Shown here: positions 45,139-54,052 of the stretch, one piece after another
Layout: each line of letters starts with the position of its first letter
Numbering within the stretch: position 1 is the first letter of the stretch
Assembly: GCF_027530345.1 (NCBI RefSeq)
Contig: NZ_JAPZQK010000006.1
Coordinates: 62,001 to 126,000, forward strand
Direction of reading: 5' to 3'
From: Silanimonas sp.
GTDB taxonomy: Bacteria; Pseudomonadota; Gammaproteobacteria; Xanthomonadales; Xanthomonadaceae
DNA length: 64,000 nucleotides
Notes under the pieces: generated by a model
What the model was told of the DNA's origin: nothing
Databases searched by the model: none
Seen by the model: the letters and a program-made list of their open reading frames with translations, nothing else
Translations under genes and position numbers: made by a program

Positions 45139-45825
45139 TCAGAGCGGTTGCGTGCTCAACGCTCTCAACTTCATTAGCCATCCCGAAAAGAACACGCACT
45201 CGGATTCGATCTTTGACAGTCCGATCTTCATGGCTGCAATCGGGCCATGTCGACGCTTGTGGTAGCTCGGGTTTTTCAGTGCGCGCTCAAGATGGGCCGC
45301 TGGCTTCGTCTCTGGCCGGTCATTGATGTATTCGGGTGAATGGGCTGCGGCACGCACGGCGGAAAGTTCTGCGAGGGCTGATTGCCATCCCGCTTCTACC
45401 TGCGAAAGCGTCTGAACGTCACTGAAGAGAAGGGCTTCGAACTCGTAGGGCTGGATGTGGGGAATGAAGCGCTCTGGCCGGCAACCCGCCTCAGCAACAA
45501 TGTCGGCATGCAGGGCGGCTCTCAGAACATCAAGGCGCATGCCAAGATCCGTCTGCGCTTTCGAGTTGGCGTGCCCAGGGAATCCCTGATCCAGGCGGTA
45601 CAGGTCAAACAACGTCGTCACAGTCGGTGCGTTGCGTTGACGCAGTGTGTTGCGCAGGTGGCGCTTGACACGGTCGTAGCGCAAAGCGCCTCCCTTGTGG
45701 CCGGGCGATGTCTCAATGGTCTCCGGGCTCAGATGCACACTGAGGCCGATGAATGCAGGCGCAAGAACATCGCGCACAAAGGTCTCTTCCGTTTGTCCTT
45801 CGCAAACGACGCAGACGCGCTTCAT
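45139..45825 (-). CDS. DUF4276-family protein (TOPRIM-like), partner of an AAA ATPase
   Basis: This protein (228 residues) begins MKRVCVVCEGQTEETFVRDV, the TOPRIM-like opening with a conserved Glu, and has the DUF4276 signature PYEFEALLFSD near the middle. TOPRIM domains of OLD-type systems cut nucleic acid with acidic metal ligands. Its ATG overlaps the stop of the ATPase gene as ATGA, so the two are translated together. GC content is visibly lower than in neighbouring genes (more A/T at third positions), a sign of transfer. Two-gene ATPase + TOPRIM-like pairs such as PARIS are abortive-infection defences. Function here is inferred. A start at 45891 in the same frame is less likely. Confidence 0.8.
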   Translation of the reverse strand: MKRVCVVCEGQTEETFVRDVLAPAFIGLSVHLSPETIETSPGHKGGALRYDRVKRHLRNTLRQRNAPTVTTLFDLYRLDQGFPGHANSKAQTDLGMRLDVLRAALHADIVAEAGCRPERFIPHIQPYEFEALLFSDVQTLSQVEAGWQSALAELSAVRAAAHSPEYINDRPETKPAAHLERALKNPSYHKRRHGPIAAMKIGLSKIESECVFFSGWLMKLRALSTQPL

Positions 45826-46919
45826 CGAGTTGGCCTCCCGCCAAGGACATTCCGCTTCCACAAATCGCCCAGTGTGTAGTCCTCCAGCCAATCCACAAGA
45901 TCTGCTGGATCAAGCCGGCGCAGCGTGCTGGCTCCGTCCTCGCGATCTACTACAACGACATCCTCGGCGCGAAAGGCGTTCAATAGCTCCACCGACTGCG
46001 TCGACACGATCACCTGCTTGCTCTCGGCTACTTGTTTGAGCATGTCTGCAAGCAGATTAATCGCGTAGGGGTGCAGCCCGAGCTCCGGCTCGTCGATCAG
46101 TACTGTGTCGGGCAGCAGATGTGCCGGCTGCATCAGCAGGGTGGTCAAGCAGATGAAGCGCAGCGTGCCATCCGACAGCACATGGGCCTTGTAGGGCGTG
46201 TCCGGATCAGACTGCTCAAACCATTCCAGCTCGATCATGGCGGGCTTCGGGTCACGGATAACGAAGCCCCCGAAGAACGGGGCAGCCAGCTTGATGGTGT
46301 CAACGATGCGCCGATACGCATCTGGATGGCTGTTGTTGAGCGCGGCGATGTAGGCGGCAAGATTGTCTGCAGCGGGCTTGAGGCGCAGGGTGTCATTGCT
46401 CCCATGCGAGCGTTTGACTGCGGCTTCGTCGCTCGTGTCATGGAAGTGATACTGCCGCCAGCTTCTCAGTGCGCGCCGAACGTAGGTGCTTACTTGTTCC
46501 GTGTCTGTCGGCAATCTCGCTTCGTCATGTGCCGTGCCAAGAGGGAATGCTCTGATTACGTAATGGCCGTCAATCCACGTCTCTTCGCGACTGAAGATCA
46601 GGCGATTGTCAGCGGTTGGAATCAAGCTGATTCGGTATCCATTCTGGATGCCGGACGAGTTTTTCTCGAAGTAGATCTCCGCGTCCAACTGCCCGGTTCT
46701 TTTCCTGCCCCCATGGAGAATTGCGTCCGGTCCTCCTTGTCTCTGAACGAACGTTTGCAGATTCCCATCGGCCAGGGCAGCGAGAAGCTTGAAGATTCCG
46801 ATGAAGTTGCTCTTGCCAGCACCATTCGCGCCAATCAGTACGTTTAGATTCTTCAGCTCGAAGTTTTCCAGCGTTGCAATGGACTTGTAGCCCCGCAGAG
46901 TGATGGTCTTGAGCTTCAT
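45822..46919 (-). CDS. AAA-family (AAA_21/OLD-like) ATPase
   Basis: This protein (365 residues) is an ABC-type ATPase: FELKNLNVLIGANGAGKSNF holds Walker A (30-37), LSDGTLRFICLTTLL the signature, and TVLIDEPELGLHPYAINLL the Walker B, followed by VIVSTQSVELL. This order is that of the OLD/RecF-like ATPases found in bacterial defence systems. The ATG at 46919 overlaps the pepQ stop as ATGA, so the cassette can be read from the pepQ transcript. Base composition is lower in GC than pepQ and cysNC. With the DUF4276 gene it makes a compact two-gene unit. Confidence 0.85.
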   Translation of the reverse strand: MKLKTITLRGYKSIATLENFELKNLNVLIGANGAGKSNFIGIFKLLAALADGNLQTFVQRQGGPDAILHGGRKRTGQLDAEIYFEKNSSGIQNGYRISLIPTADNRLIFSREETWIDGHYVIRAFPLGTAHDEARLPTDTEQVSTYVRRALRSWRQYHFHDTSDEAAVKRSHGSNDTLRLKPAADNLAAYIAALNNSHPDAYRRIVDTIKLAAPFFGGFVIRDPKPAMIELEWFEQSDPDTPYKAHVLSDGTLRFICLTTLLMQPAHLLPDTVLIDEPELGLHPYAINLLADMLKQVAESKQVIVSTQSVELLNAFRAEDVVVVDREDGASTLRRLDPADLVDWLEDYTLGDLWKRNVLGGRPTR

Positions 46920-48226
46920 GCATCCTCCGCAAACGCATCCCGCGTGATGTTCTCCGGCGCACCCTCGGTGCACACCACTTCGTCCTCGATGCGCACGCCG
47001 CCGTAGGGTGTCATCGCCTCGATCTTGTCCCAGTCGACGGCCTTCGCATGCGGGCCGGCCTTCAGCTTCGCCAACAGGGTCGGGATGAAGTACAGGCCGG
47101 GCTCGATGGTGACGACCATGCCGGGGCCCAGCTTGCGCGTCGTGCGCAGGTAGGGATGGCCGGTGGGCCGCGGGATCTCGTTGCCGTCGGCATCGTGCCG
47201 GCCGGCGACGTCGTGCACCTGCAGGCCGATCGGGTGGCCGAGGCCGTGCGGGAAGAACACGCTGGTCACGCCCTCGCTCACCATCGCGCCCGGATCCATG
47301 TCGACGATGCCGGCGTTGCGCAGCACGCTGCCCAGCCGCAGGTGGCATTCGAGGTGCAGGTCGCGGTAGTCGGCGCCGTTGCGCACCATGCCGCACAGCG
47401 CTTGCTGCTCGTCGTCGACCGCGGCGATGAGCTCGGCGAAGGCGCCGTCGTGCGCAGCGTAGGTGCGGGTGATGTCGGAGGCGTAGCCGTCCACTTCGGC
47501 GCCGGCATCGATCAGGAAGCTCAGCGGCTTCGCGGGGCGCTCCGGCGACTGGTACTGGTAGTGCAGCACCGCGGCGTGGGCGTTGAGGCCGATGATGTTG
47601 GTGTAGGGCAGGTCGAGGTCGCCGTGGCCGGTGGCCTCGAGGTAGGCGCGGTGGATCTCCAGCTCGGACGCGCCGGCGCGGAACGCGGCTTCGGCGGCGC
47701 GATGGCCCTTCACCGCGCGGCGCTGCGCGCGGCGCATGCGGTCGAGCTCGTAGGCGGTCTTGTAGCCGCGCTGGTAGTGCAACTCGTCGAGCAGCACCTT
47801 CGGGTTGTTGGGCACCACGCCCTCTAGCGCGGCATCGGCCTCGCCGACGATGGCCACGCGCCCACGCGGGAGGTGTGCCGCGGCATCCGACGGTTCGCGG
47901 AGGATGCGGATGTCGAAGTGCTCCACCCAGAAGCCCTCCGGCGGCGACGGCGGCACGTGCCAGTAATCGTCGGGCTGGTAGTACGCGAGCACCGGCTTCG
48001 AACCCGGCGTGTAGGCGATCCAGCTGTGCGGATGCTGCTGCAGCGGCACCCAGTGCTTGAAGTGCGGGTTCGGCTTGAACGGGTAGGGCCGGTCGTCGAG
48101 GAACTGGTACTTCTCCACGCCCGACGCGATGACGAGGTGGTCGAAGCCCGCCTTGGCCAGCGCGGCGTCGCTGCGCTGCTTCAGGAGGGCGAGGTGCTCG
48201 GCGTACAGGCTGGACATGGCGGTCAT
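46916..48226 (-). CDS. pepQ: Xaa-Pro dipeptidase
   Basis: This metallopeptidase (436 residues) splits dipeptides with C-terminal proline. It matches E. coli PepQ along its length, including FLDDRPYPFKPNPHFKHWVP, FLIDAGAEVDGYASDITRTY (metal-binding Asp pair), FPHGLGHPIGLQVHDVAG (metal His) and VVTIEPGLYF (metal Glu). The ATG at 48226 (MTAMSSLYAEH) aligns with the E. coli start MESLASLYKNH; an ATG at 48217 is the alternative. It overlaps the downstream ATPase gene by four bases. Confidence 0.95.
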   Translation of the reverse strand: MTAMSSLYAEHLALLKQRSDAALAKAGFDHLVIASGVEKYQFLDDRPYPFKPNPHFKHWVPLQQHPHSWIAYTPGSKPVLAYYQPDDYWHVPPSPPEGFWVEHFDIRILREPSDAAAHLPRGRVAIVGEADAALEGVVPNNPKVLLDELHYQRGYKTAYELDRMRRAQRRAVKGHRAAEAAFRAGASELEIHRAYLEATGHGDLDLPYTNIIGLNAHAAVLHYQYQSPERPAKPLSFLIDAGAEVDGYASDITRTYAAHDGAFAELIAAVDDEQQALCGMVRNGADYRDLHLECHLRLGSVLRNAGIVDMDPGAMVSEGVTSVFFPHGLGHPIGLQVHDVAGRHDADGNEIPRPTGHPYLRTTRKLGPGMVVTIEPGLYFIPTLLAKLKAGPHAKAVDWDKIEAMTPYGGVRIEDEVVCTEGAPENITRDAFAEDA

Positions 48227-48276
48227 CGGGGCGGCGTGGAAGCCCCGATTGTGCCGCAGTGCGCCCGGCGCGTCCG

Positions 48277-49362
48277 TCAGCGGGTGTCGCAGGCCTCGCC
48301 GAGGTCGATGCGGCCGGCCTCCGGTACGGTGCGCTGCCATTCGAAGCGCTGGGCCAAACCCGCGGTGATCCACGCGCGCCCGTCGGTGTCGATGAGCAGG
48401 GCGCAGCCGAGGCCCATGTCGCGCACCGTGCGTTCGAAGTCGTTGGCCCCAGCCACCATCAGGGCGGTGGCGGCCGCATCCGCCACCACCGGATTGGGGT
48501 GCAGCACGGCGCTCAAGCGAGCGCCGACGGCTGGCCGGCCCGTGCGCGTGTCGAGCAGATGCGGCCAGCGTTCGCCCTCGGGCGACTCGCGGTACTTCGC
48601 GTATCGCCCCGAACTCATGAAGGCCTCGCCATCGTGCAAGGCCACACCGCCGAGCACCCCGCCCTCACCGTCGTCGAGGCCGACGCGCCACGACTTCCCG
48701 TGGTTGTCGCCGAGTGCCAGCACGTCGCCGCCGAGGTTCATCAGCGCATGCTCGACGCCGATCGCCCGCAGCGCGGCTGCGCCTTCCTCCAGTGCCAGGC
48801 CCTCGGCCATGGCGTTGAAGTCCAAGCGCAACGCCGGCGCGGTGCTCGTGCAACGCCATTGGGTGTCGCAGCGCAAGTCGTCAAGCGAATCGGGGCGCGC
48901 GGCCCACGCCACCATCACCGCGTCGACGGGCGGCGGCGTGCGGATCGGGTAGGTGCTGGTGTGGAAGCCCCAGGCCGCGACGAGTCGCCCGACGCCCGGA
49001 TCGAAGGCATGGGCGCTGCGTCGCACGAGCGGCCGGCTGCGGGTGATGAGGCCTTGCAGAGCGGGCGGGGCCACGGCCTCACCCTGCGCAGCGAGCGCGT
49101 CGTTGAAGGTCGTGAGGGCGGAGGGTTCCCAAGCGTGCCAGTCGCGTTCGCGCTGCTGCCAGTGCGTGCCGAGCGCGCGCAGGGCTTCGACGCGACGGCC
49201 TTCGTCCGTTCCCGCTGGGAGCTGCAGTTCCGCCGTGCTGCCGAACACCGGCCACGCGTCGCGCGACGGCGCGGCAGGCGTGCAGGCGACGAGGCCCAGC
49301 ACGGCCGCGCCGAACAGCGCGGCGCGGTTCAGACGTAGTCGCTGCCGGGCTGGTCGACCCAC
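48277..49362 (-). CDS. apbE: ApbE-like FAD:protein FMN transferase lipoprotein
   Basis: This periplasmic enzyme (361 residues) attaches FMN to Thr of target flavoproteins, for example in Rnf or Nqr complexes. A lipoprotein signal ends in the lipobox LVAC (LNRAALFGAAVLGLVACTPA), then DFNAMAEGLALEE, LMNLGGDVLALG and HLLDTRTGRP (metal- and FAD-binding). The start is not clear: a GTG at 49362 lies within the end of the PilZ gene and gives a basic n-region before the hydrophobic stretch; no ATG is suitably placed. It overlaps the PilZ gene by 34 bases. No obvious target flavoprotein lies in the window. Confidence 0.85.
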   Translation of the reverse strand: MGRPARQRLRLNRAALFGAAVLGLVACTPAAPSRDAWPVFGSTAELQLPAGTDEGRRVEALRALGTHWQQRERDWHAWEPSALTTFNDALAAQGEAVAPPALQGLITRSRPLVRRSAHAFDPGVGRLVAAWGFHTSTYPIRTPPPVDAVMVAWAARPDSLDDLRCDTQWRCTSTAPALRLDFNAMAEGLALEEGAAALRAIGVEHALMNLGGDVLALGDNHGKSWRVGLDDGEGGVLGGVALHDGEAFMSSGRYAKYRESPEGERWPHLLDTRTGRPAVGARLSAVLHPNPVVADAAATALMVAGANDFERTVRDMGLGCALLIDTDGRAWITAGLAQRFEWQRTVPEAGRIDLGEACDTR

Positions 49363-49691
49363 TGCCGGATGTGTTCCAGCGAGTTCGCAGCAACGTCGAT
49401 GAAGCGGAAGCCCGCCCACACCTGGCCCGGCGCGGCGGCGTCGCCCTGCCAGAGTTCGTGCGCGCCGACCTCCACCTCCAGCGGGCGTCCGCCGCCCACG
49501 GGCAGGTCGAAGCGCAGCTGGTACAGCGCGTCCGCGCAGGGCGGGGCGCCGAGGATCAGCAGCACGCCGGATTCCGAGAGGTTGCCGATCTTGCCGACGA
49601 CCTGCTCGGTCATGTTGTCGATCACGGCGATGTCGTGCGTGGCGCGGCGACGCTTGGCGCGGCGGTACTCGCTGTGCGGGCCGGTCGTCAT
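49329..49691 (-). CDS. PilZ-domain protein (c-di-GMP receptor candidate)
   Basis: This small protein (120 residues) is a lone PilZ domain. RRAKRRRATHD provides the arginine-rich switch and NLSESGVLLI the D/N-x-S-x-S/x-G binding motif. PilZ proteins bind cyclic di-GMP and change motility or secretion. The ATG overlaps the DUF1631 stop as ATGA, so it is coupled to that gene. Confidence 0.87.
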   Translation of the reverse strand: MTTGPHSEYRRAKRRRATHDIAVIDNMTEQVVGKIGNLSESGVLLILGAPPCADALYQLRFDLPVGGGRPLEVEVGAHELWQGDAAAPGQVWAGFRFIDVAANSLEHIRQWVDQPGSDYV

Positions 49692-52123
49692 GCCACGGCC
49701 TCCTTCAGCCGGCTGCCACCGAAGCCGGACAGCGTCTTCATCACGGCTCCCCAGGCGCGATCCAGCAGGCTCACTTTCGCCTCTTCCTCCACCAGCCTCG
49801 CCTGGCCGTTCGCCATCTGGATGGCAAGGTGTTCGATGCTCTGATCACCGATCTTCTGGCCGCGGTGGTTGACGAACATCGCCGTGCCGCTCACGGGCGA
49901 ATACCACGAGAGGCGGCGGCGCACGCGGTCGCCCTGCGCGTTGGTGACGAATTCGAACCAGGTGCCGAAGGCCAGCGTCTTGATCTGCGCGACGCGGGCC
50001 AGCACCTCGGGCGTGAGCTGTTCGGGCTTCGGCTTCGCCGGTTTCTCGGTGGTGCCGAGGCGGTTCGCCGACTTCATCCGCATCAGCAATTCGGTGCGGC
50101 TGGCGGCGTCGTCGACGGCGGCCTCGGTGGCCGGCGCGATCAGTCGCTTGGCGATCGCATCGGATTCCGCTTCGTGGTAACCCACCTGGCGCAGCGATTC
50201 GGCGACTTCCTTCTGGAGTGCCGGGGCCTCGGCTTCAGCGGCGGCGGCGCCGGGCTTCGCGAGATTGACGAGCTTCTTCGCCGTTTCGAGGTGCTGCGTC
50301 CACGCCGGCGAGTCGTCGCCGTGGCGCAGGGACGTCAGGGCCATCACGTCGGTCCACGCCTGGTTCAACAGCGTGCGCGTGAAGACCGGCAGCTCGCTGC
50401 CCTCGGTGATTTCCTTGACCGCGTCGGCGGCGCGGTCGCGCGCCTGCGCAACCCGCTCCTTGCCGCGCGCGGCTTCGACGTGGCGGCGTTCGGCCACTTC
50501 GGCCTTGCGCGCGATCGTCTGCAGGTGCGAGCTCAGGTCCTTCAGCAGCGACTCGAACAGCGACATGTCGCCGTCGAAGTCGCGCAAGGTGCGGTCGACC
50601 AGGCCCTGCATCTTGCCGACCAGCGCGCCGTCGGCGTCGTCGTCCCCGAGCCAGTAGGCGCCGGTTTCGGCGACGGCGTTGAGCATCTGCCGCGCCGGGT
50701 GGTGGCTGTCGTTGAAAAAGCTCTTGTCGGAGAGTGCCACCCGCAGCAGCGGCACCTGCAGCTTGGTCAGCAGGGTCGACGCCTGGCTGCTCGGGCGGAC
50801 GTCCTTGACCAGTTCGTCGAACAGCATGCCGACGAGGTCGAAGGTGTCGTTGTCCTCGTCCGGCAGCACCGGCGATTCGCCGGCCGGCGCGCTGCGGCGC
50901 AGCTGGGCGAGCAGGTCCTGCTTCAGGTGGGCGACGGTGCGCGGCACGATGCGGCCGCCCATGTTCACCGAGGTCGCGGTGCTCGGTTGCAGCAGGCTGA
51001 GGGCGTGCTGCACTTCCTGGGGCGCGGGCTGGTGCACCGGGCCGCTCGGTGCCGCCTGCGCGCCGCCACCCGAGAGCTTCGAGAGCATCGAGCGCCGCGA
51101 GGTCAGCAGGTCGCGGATCTGGTCGAACTCGGGCAGTTGCACCGGGGATGCCGAGGGCGCCGCGGGCGCCCAGGCCGCGGCCTCGCCCGGCAGGAGCCAA
51201 GGCAGCGGCGCTTCGGCTTCGCCGCCTTCGCGCGCCATGGCCGGTGGCTGGCCTGTCGTGCGGCCGTAAGCGGGCATCTGGCCCGTGCTGCGGCCATGGG
51301 CCGGGGTCTGCGCCGTGGTGCGCGCGTCCGGCGGTTCGACCGGCTTGGGCGCGGCGTCGCCTTCGACCGGCTTGGCGTCCGCGGGCCTCGATGCAGCCCG
51401 GGCCTGCGGCGCCGCCGGGCTGCGGAAGGGCATGTACTGCAGCCCCGGAAGCACGCCGTGCTTGATCAGGTGGTTGTTCAGCGCTTCGAGCAGGCGGCCG
51501 TACTCGGCGAGCATCTGGCGCTCGAACAAGCGGTACAGCAGCACCCGGTGCTCGGAGGAGATCTCGAGGTTCGCCGCGGCGACACGGAGGATCTTGCACA
51601 GCGTCTGCGGCCCGACCGGCAGGGCTTCCGCATCGAAGGCCGGCTTGCCGGCCAGAACGCCGAAGCGTTGGCCGAGCAGGTAGATCGGCAGGCTGTGGCG
51701 CATCTCGATGCGGCTGCCGATCTCGGCCAGCGTCGTCGATTCGTCCATCTCCGAGGCTTCGATCAACGACAGCTCGGCCATGTTGCGCTGCGTGGCGCGC
51801 TCGGCCTCGGTAGCGCTCGGTTCGCGGATGGCGGCCAGTTGCGCTTCGACGCCCTGCAGGAAGCGGGGAACCAGATCGGGGCGGGTGCGACGGACCGTGC
51901 GCAGGGTTTCCAGCCAGCGCACCTGGATGTTGTTGCTGCGGGCCTGCTCGGCGTTGTTGAACGCCTGCTGCTCGAACTCGTTCAGCGCCCCGGTGAGCTC
52001 ACGCTCGAACGCATCGGCCGCCAGTCCGTAGAACCCCTGCAGGATCTGCCGCACCTTGCGGGGCAAGCTGCTTTTGGAAAGGCTGGCAGGGGAATTCGAG
52101 CTGGAGGCCGCTGGGCCGGGCAT
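49688..52123 (-). CDS. DUF1631-domain protein
   Basis: This large, mainly helical cytoplasmic protein (811 residues) belongs to the DUF1631 family. The N-terminal region with VRQILQGFYGLAADAFEREL and the C-terminal part, from EVLARVAQIKTLAFGTWFEF to GDRVRRRLSWYSPVSGTAMF, frame a low-complexity middle rich in Ala, Pro and Gly (about 235-320) and long helices with coiled-coil character. The C-terminal end (FVNHRGQKIGDQSIEHLAIQ) resembles a degenerate PilZ fold. The function is unknown. Coupling to a PilZ gene suggests a c-di-GMP-related task. The ATG at 52123 is preferred over a TTG two codons upstream. Confidence 0.82.
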   Translation of the reverse strand: MPGPAASSSNSPASLSKSSLPRKVRQILQGFYGLAADAFERELTGALNEFEQQAFNNAEQARSNNIQVRWLETLRTVRRTRPDLVPRFLQGVEAQLAAIREPSATEAERATQRNMAELSLIEASEMDESTTLAEIGSRIEMRHSLPIYLLGQRFGVLAGKPAFDAEALPVGPQTLCKILRVAAANLEISSEHRVLLYRLFERQMLAEYGRLLEALNNHLIKHGVLPGLQYMPFRSPAAPQARAASRPADAKPVEGDAAPKPVEPPDARTTAQTPAHGRSTGQMPAYGRTTGQPPAMAREGGEAEAPLPWLLPGEAAAWAPAAPSASPVQLPEFDQIRDLLTSRRSMLSKLSGGGAQAAPSGPVHQPAPQEVQHALSLLQPSTATSVNMGGRIVPRTVAHLKQDLLAQLRRSAPAGESPVLPDEDNDTFDLVGMLFDELVKDVRPSSQASTLLTKLQVPLLRVALSDKSFFNDSHHPARQMLNAVAETGAYWLGDDDADGALVGKMQGLVDRTLRDFDGDMSLFESLLKDLSSHLQTIARKAEVAERRHVEAARGKERVAQARDRAADAVKEITEGSELPVFTRTLLNQAWTDVMALTSLRHGDDSPAWTQHLETAKKLVNLAKPGAAAAEAEAPALQKEVAESLRQVGYHEAESDAIAKRLIAPATEAAVDDAASRTELLMRMKSANRLGTTEKPAKPKPEQLTPEVLARVAQIKTLAFGTWFEFVTNAQGDRVRRRLSWYSPVSGTAMFVNHRGQKIGDQSIEHLAIQMANGQARLVEEEAKVSLLDRAWGAVMKTLSGFGGSRLKEAVA

Positions 52124-52157
52124 GCGCAAGTCCCATTGCGAATAGTCAATGAAACTG

Positions 52158-52166
52158 AATATAGCA
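52158..52166 (-). promoter_or_regulatory. Possible extended -10 promoter of the DUF1631 gene
   Basis: On the minus strand TGCTATATT (52166 down to 52158) fits an extended -10 element 35 bases before the ATG at 52123. No good -35 is present. Confidence 0.35.
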
Positions 52167-52178
52167 GGCAGGCCGGAG

Positions 52179-52206
52179 CCTCGCCGCCCCCTGTGGGACG
52201 GCGAGG
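52179..52206 (-). terminator. Hairpin behind btuB
   Basis: CCTCGCCG (52179-52186) and CGGCGAGG (52199-52206) form a perfect 8-base stem, extended inward by CCC/GGG pairs, 20 bases after the btuB stop on the minus strand. It is not followed by a T run, so it may end transcription only partly or act as an mRNA-stabilising hairpin. Confidence 0.45.
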
Positions 52207-52225
52207 TGAAGGTCGCGGGCGGGGT

Positions 52226-54052
52226 TCAGCGACCGGGGCGCCAGGCCAGCTCGACGAGCAGGCTGCGCTCCGGGGGGGCGAAGCCGCTGGCCAGGGTGTA
52301 GCGGCGGTCAAGCAAGTTCTCGAGCCGCGCGCGCAACGCCCAGTCCGGCCCAAGATCGGCCTCGGCCCTCAGGTCGAAGCGCGTGTAGCCCCCGAGTGGG
52401 CCGTCGAAGTCCTGCCGTCGCGAGGCCGCGGTGGCGTCCAGTCCGAAGCGCAGCCCGTCGTTCGCAGGCAGGTCGAGGCTGAGTGCGCCCTTGCGGGGAG
52501 CACGGCGCAGCAACGGCGCGCCCGTGACGGCGTTCTCGGCGCGCTGCCAGCCGACGTTGCCGCGGATGCCGAGGCTGCCCAGCGTCCAGCGGCCGTCCAA
52601 CTCCACGCCATCCAGCCGCGCCTGGTTGATGTTGGTCGCGCCGAAGGTGGGGCCGGCGAAAGCGATCAGGTCGGTCACCCGGCTGCGGTAGGCGGAAAGC
52701 TCGAGCCCGCGGTCCTCGCCCTGCCAGCCGAGCCCGAGCTCGGCGCTGCGCGAGCGTTCCGGGTCGAGGTTCGGATTGCCGGCGAAGCCGCCGCCGAAGC
52801 CCGGCGAGTACAACTCGTTGGTGTTCGGCGCCCGGAAGCCCTGGCCCCAGCTTGCCCGCAGGCGCCAGCCGTCGCCGAAGGCCAAGCCCCAAGCCGCCTG
52901 CGCGGTGGTCGTGCGGCCGAACTGACTGCTGTCGTCGCTGCGTGCGGCGAGGTCCCATTGCTGCGCGCCGATCGTCCCGCGCCAGGCGGTGAACACGCCC
53001 GTGTTGTTTCGGCCGCGGTCGTAGACCACCGCGTTCGAGGCATTGCGCGACACGGCGTCCTCGGCCACGCGATTGACTCCGAACAGCAGGGCCTGGCCCT
53101 CGGCCAAGGACAGGTCGTGCAGCCAGTCCGCCGAGCGGCGGCGGCTCTCGAAGCGGCTGCCGAAGCTGGAGAGCGTCTTCAGGTCTTCGCGAGCCTCGCC
53201 CAGCGCGAGGCTGTGCGACCAGCGCGCGGCCAAGGGGCCACCGAGCGTCGCGCCACCGCTCACTGAATGCGATTGCGTCAGGCCGCGATCGAACTCGACG
53301 TCGGCCACCGTGGAGAGCAGGTTCACACCGAGGGCCTGCGTGCCGAGCGTGGTGCGGCCGCCGAGGCTCAGGTGGCGATTGCGGAAGCCGTCGCGGTCCG
53401 GGTCGAAGCCGAAGCTCCTCGGCGTGCTGACGTTGTAGCCCTCCGCGTCCTGCACGCCACCACCGATGCCGAAGCTGCCGCGCTCGCCGGAGACGCCCCA
53501 TTGCGCGGCGCTTTCGACGCGCTGGAAGCTGCCGAAGCGCGCCTGCGCGCCGTGCTGGCCGGGATCACGGGTGAAGATCTGGATGACGCCACCGATCGCA
53601 TCCGAGCCCCAAAGCGCCGCGCGCGGGCCGCGCACGATCTCGATGCGTTCGATGCGGTCGATCGGCAGGCTGCTGAAGTCGTACAGGCCCTGCTGCACGG
53701 AGTTCACCCGCACGCCGTCGACCAGCACCAGCACATGGTTGGAATTGCCGCCGCGCAGGAACAGCGTCGATACCGAGCCGGGGCCGCCGGTGCGGGAGAC
53801 GTCGATGCCCGCCTGGTGGGCCAGCAGGTCGATGAGGTCGGGGGCTTGGGCCTGTTCGATGGCGGCGCGGTCGAGCACGGTGGTCGAGGCGAGGCCGCGA
53901 GCGATCGGCATCGGCGAGCGCGTCGCGGTCACCACGACGGCATCGAGGGTTTCGGCGGAGTCGCTGGCGTCGGCGGACGACGCCGGCGCGGCAACGACGA
54001 TGGGAGCGACAAGCGCCAGCGCGAGGCCGGCGGCGAGGGGAGAACGGTTCAT
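52226..54052 (-). CDS. btuB: TonB-dependent vitamin B12 receptor (BtuB-like)
   Basis: This outer-membrane receptor (608 residues) has a signal peptide (MNRSPLAAGLALALVAPIVV, then AAPA), a TonB box region (ETLDAVVVTATR), a plug domain with LFLRGGNSNHVLVLVDGVRV and IERIEIVRGPRAALWGSDAI, and a 22-strand-type barrel. The ATG at 54052 is preferred over that at 54058 because AAGAAGG ends exactly at the upper ATG, leaving it no spacing, but lies six bases before the lower one. A cobalamin riboswitch precedes the gene, which settles the ligand class. The last residues are AWRPGR rather than the usual terminal Phe, which is atypical for an outer-membrane barrel. Confidence 0.93.
   Translation of the reverse strand: MNRSPLAAGLALALVAPIVVAAPASSADASDSAETLDAVVVTATRSPMPIARGLASTTVLDRAAIEQAQAPDLIDLLAHQAGIDVSRTGGPGSVSTLFLRGGNSNHVLVLVDGVRVNSVQQGLYDFSSLPIDRIERIEIVRGPRAALWGSDAIGGVIQIFTRDPGQHGAQARFGSFQRVESAAQWGVSGERGSFGIGGGVQDAEGYNVSTPRSFGFDPDRDGFRNRHLSLGGRTTLGTQALGVNLLSTVADVEFDRGLTQSHSVSGGATLGGPLAARWSHSLALGEAREDLKTLSSFGSRFESRRRSADWLHDLSLAEGQALLFGVNRVAEDAVSRNASNAVVYDRGRNNTGVFTAWRGTIGAQQWDLAARSDDSSQFGRTTTAQAAWGLAFGDGWRLRASWGQGFRAPNTNELYSPGFGGGFAGNPNLDPERSRSAELGLGWQGEDRGLELSAYRSRVTDLIAFAGPTFGATNINQARLDGVELDGRWTLGSLGIRGNVGWQRAENAVTGAPLLRRAPRKGALSLDLPANDGLRFGLDATAASRRQDFDGPLGGYTRFDLRAEADLGPDWALRARLENLLDRRYTLASGFAPPERSLLVELAWRPGR

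Noticed and set aside
49829-53266. Very long plus-strand open frame opposite the DUF1631 and btuB genes
   Set aside because: Its composition is that of an antisense shadow; both minus-strand genes have clear families.
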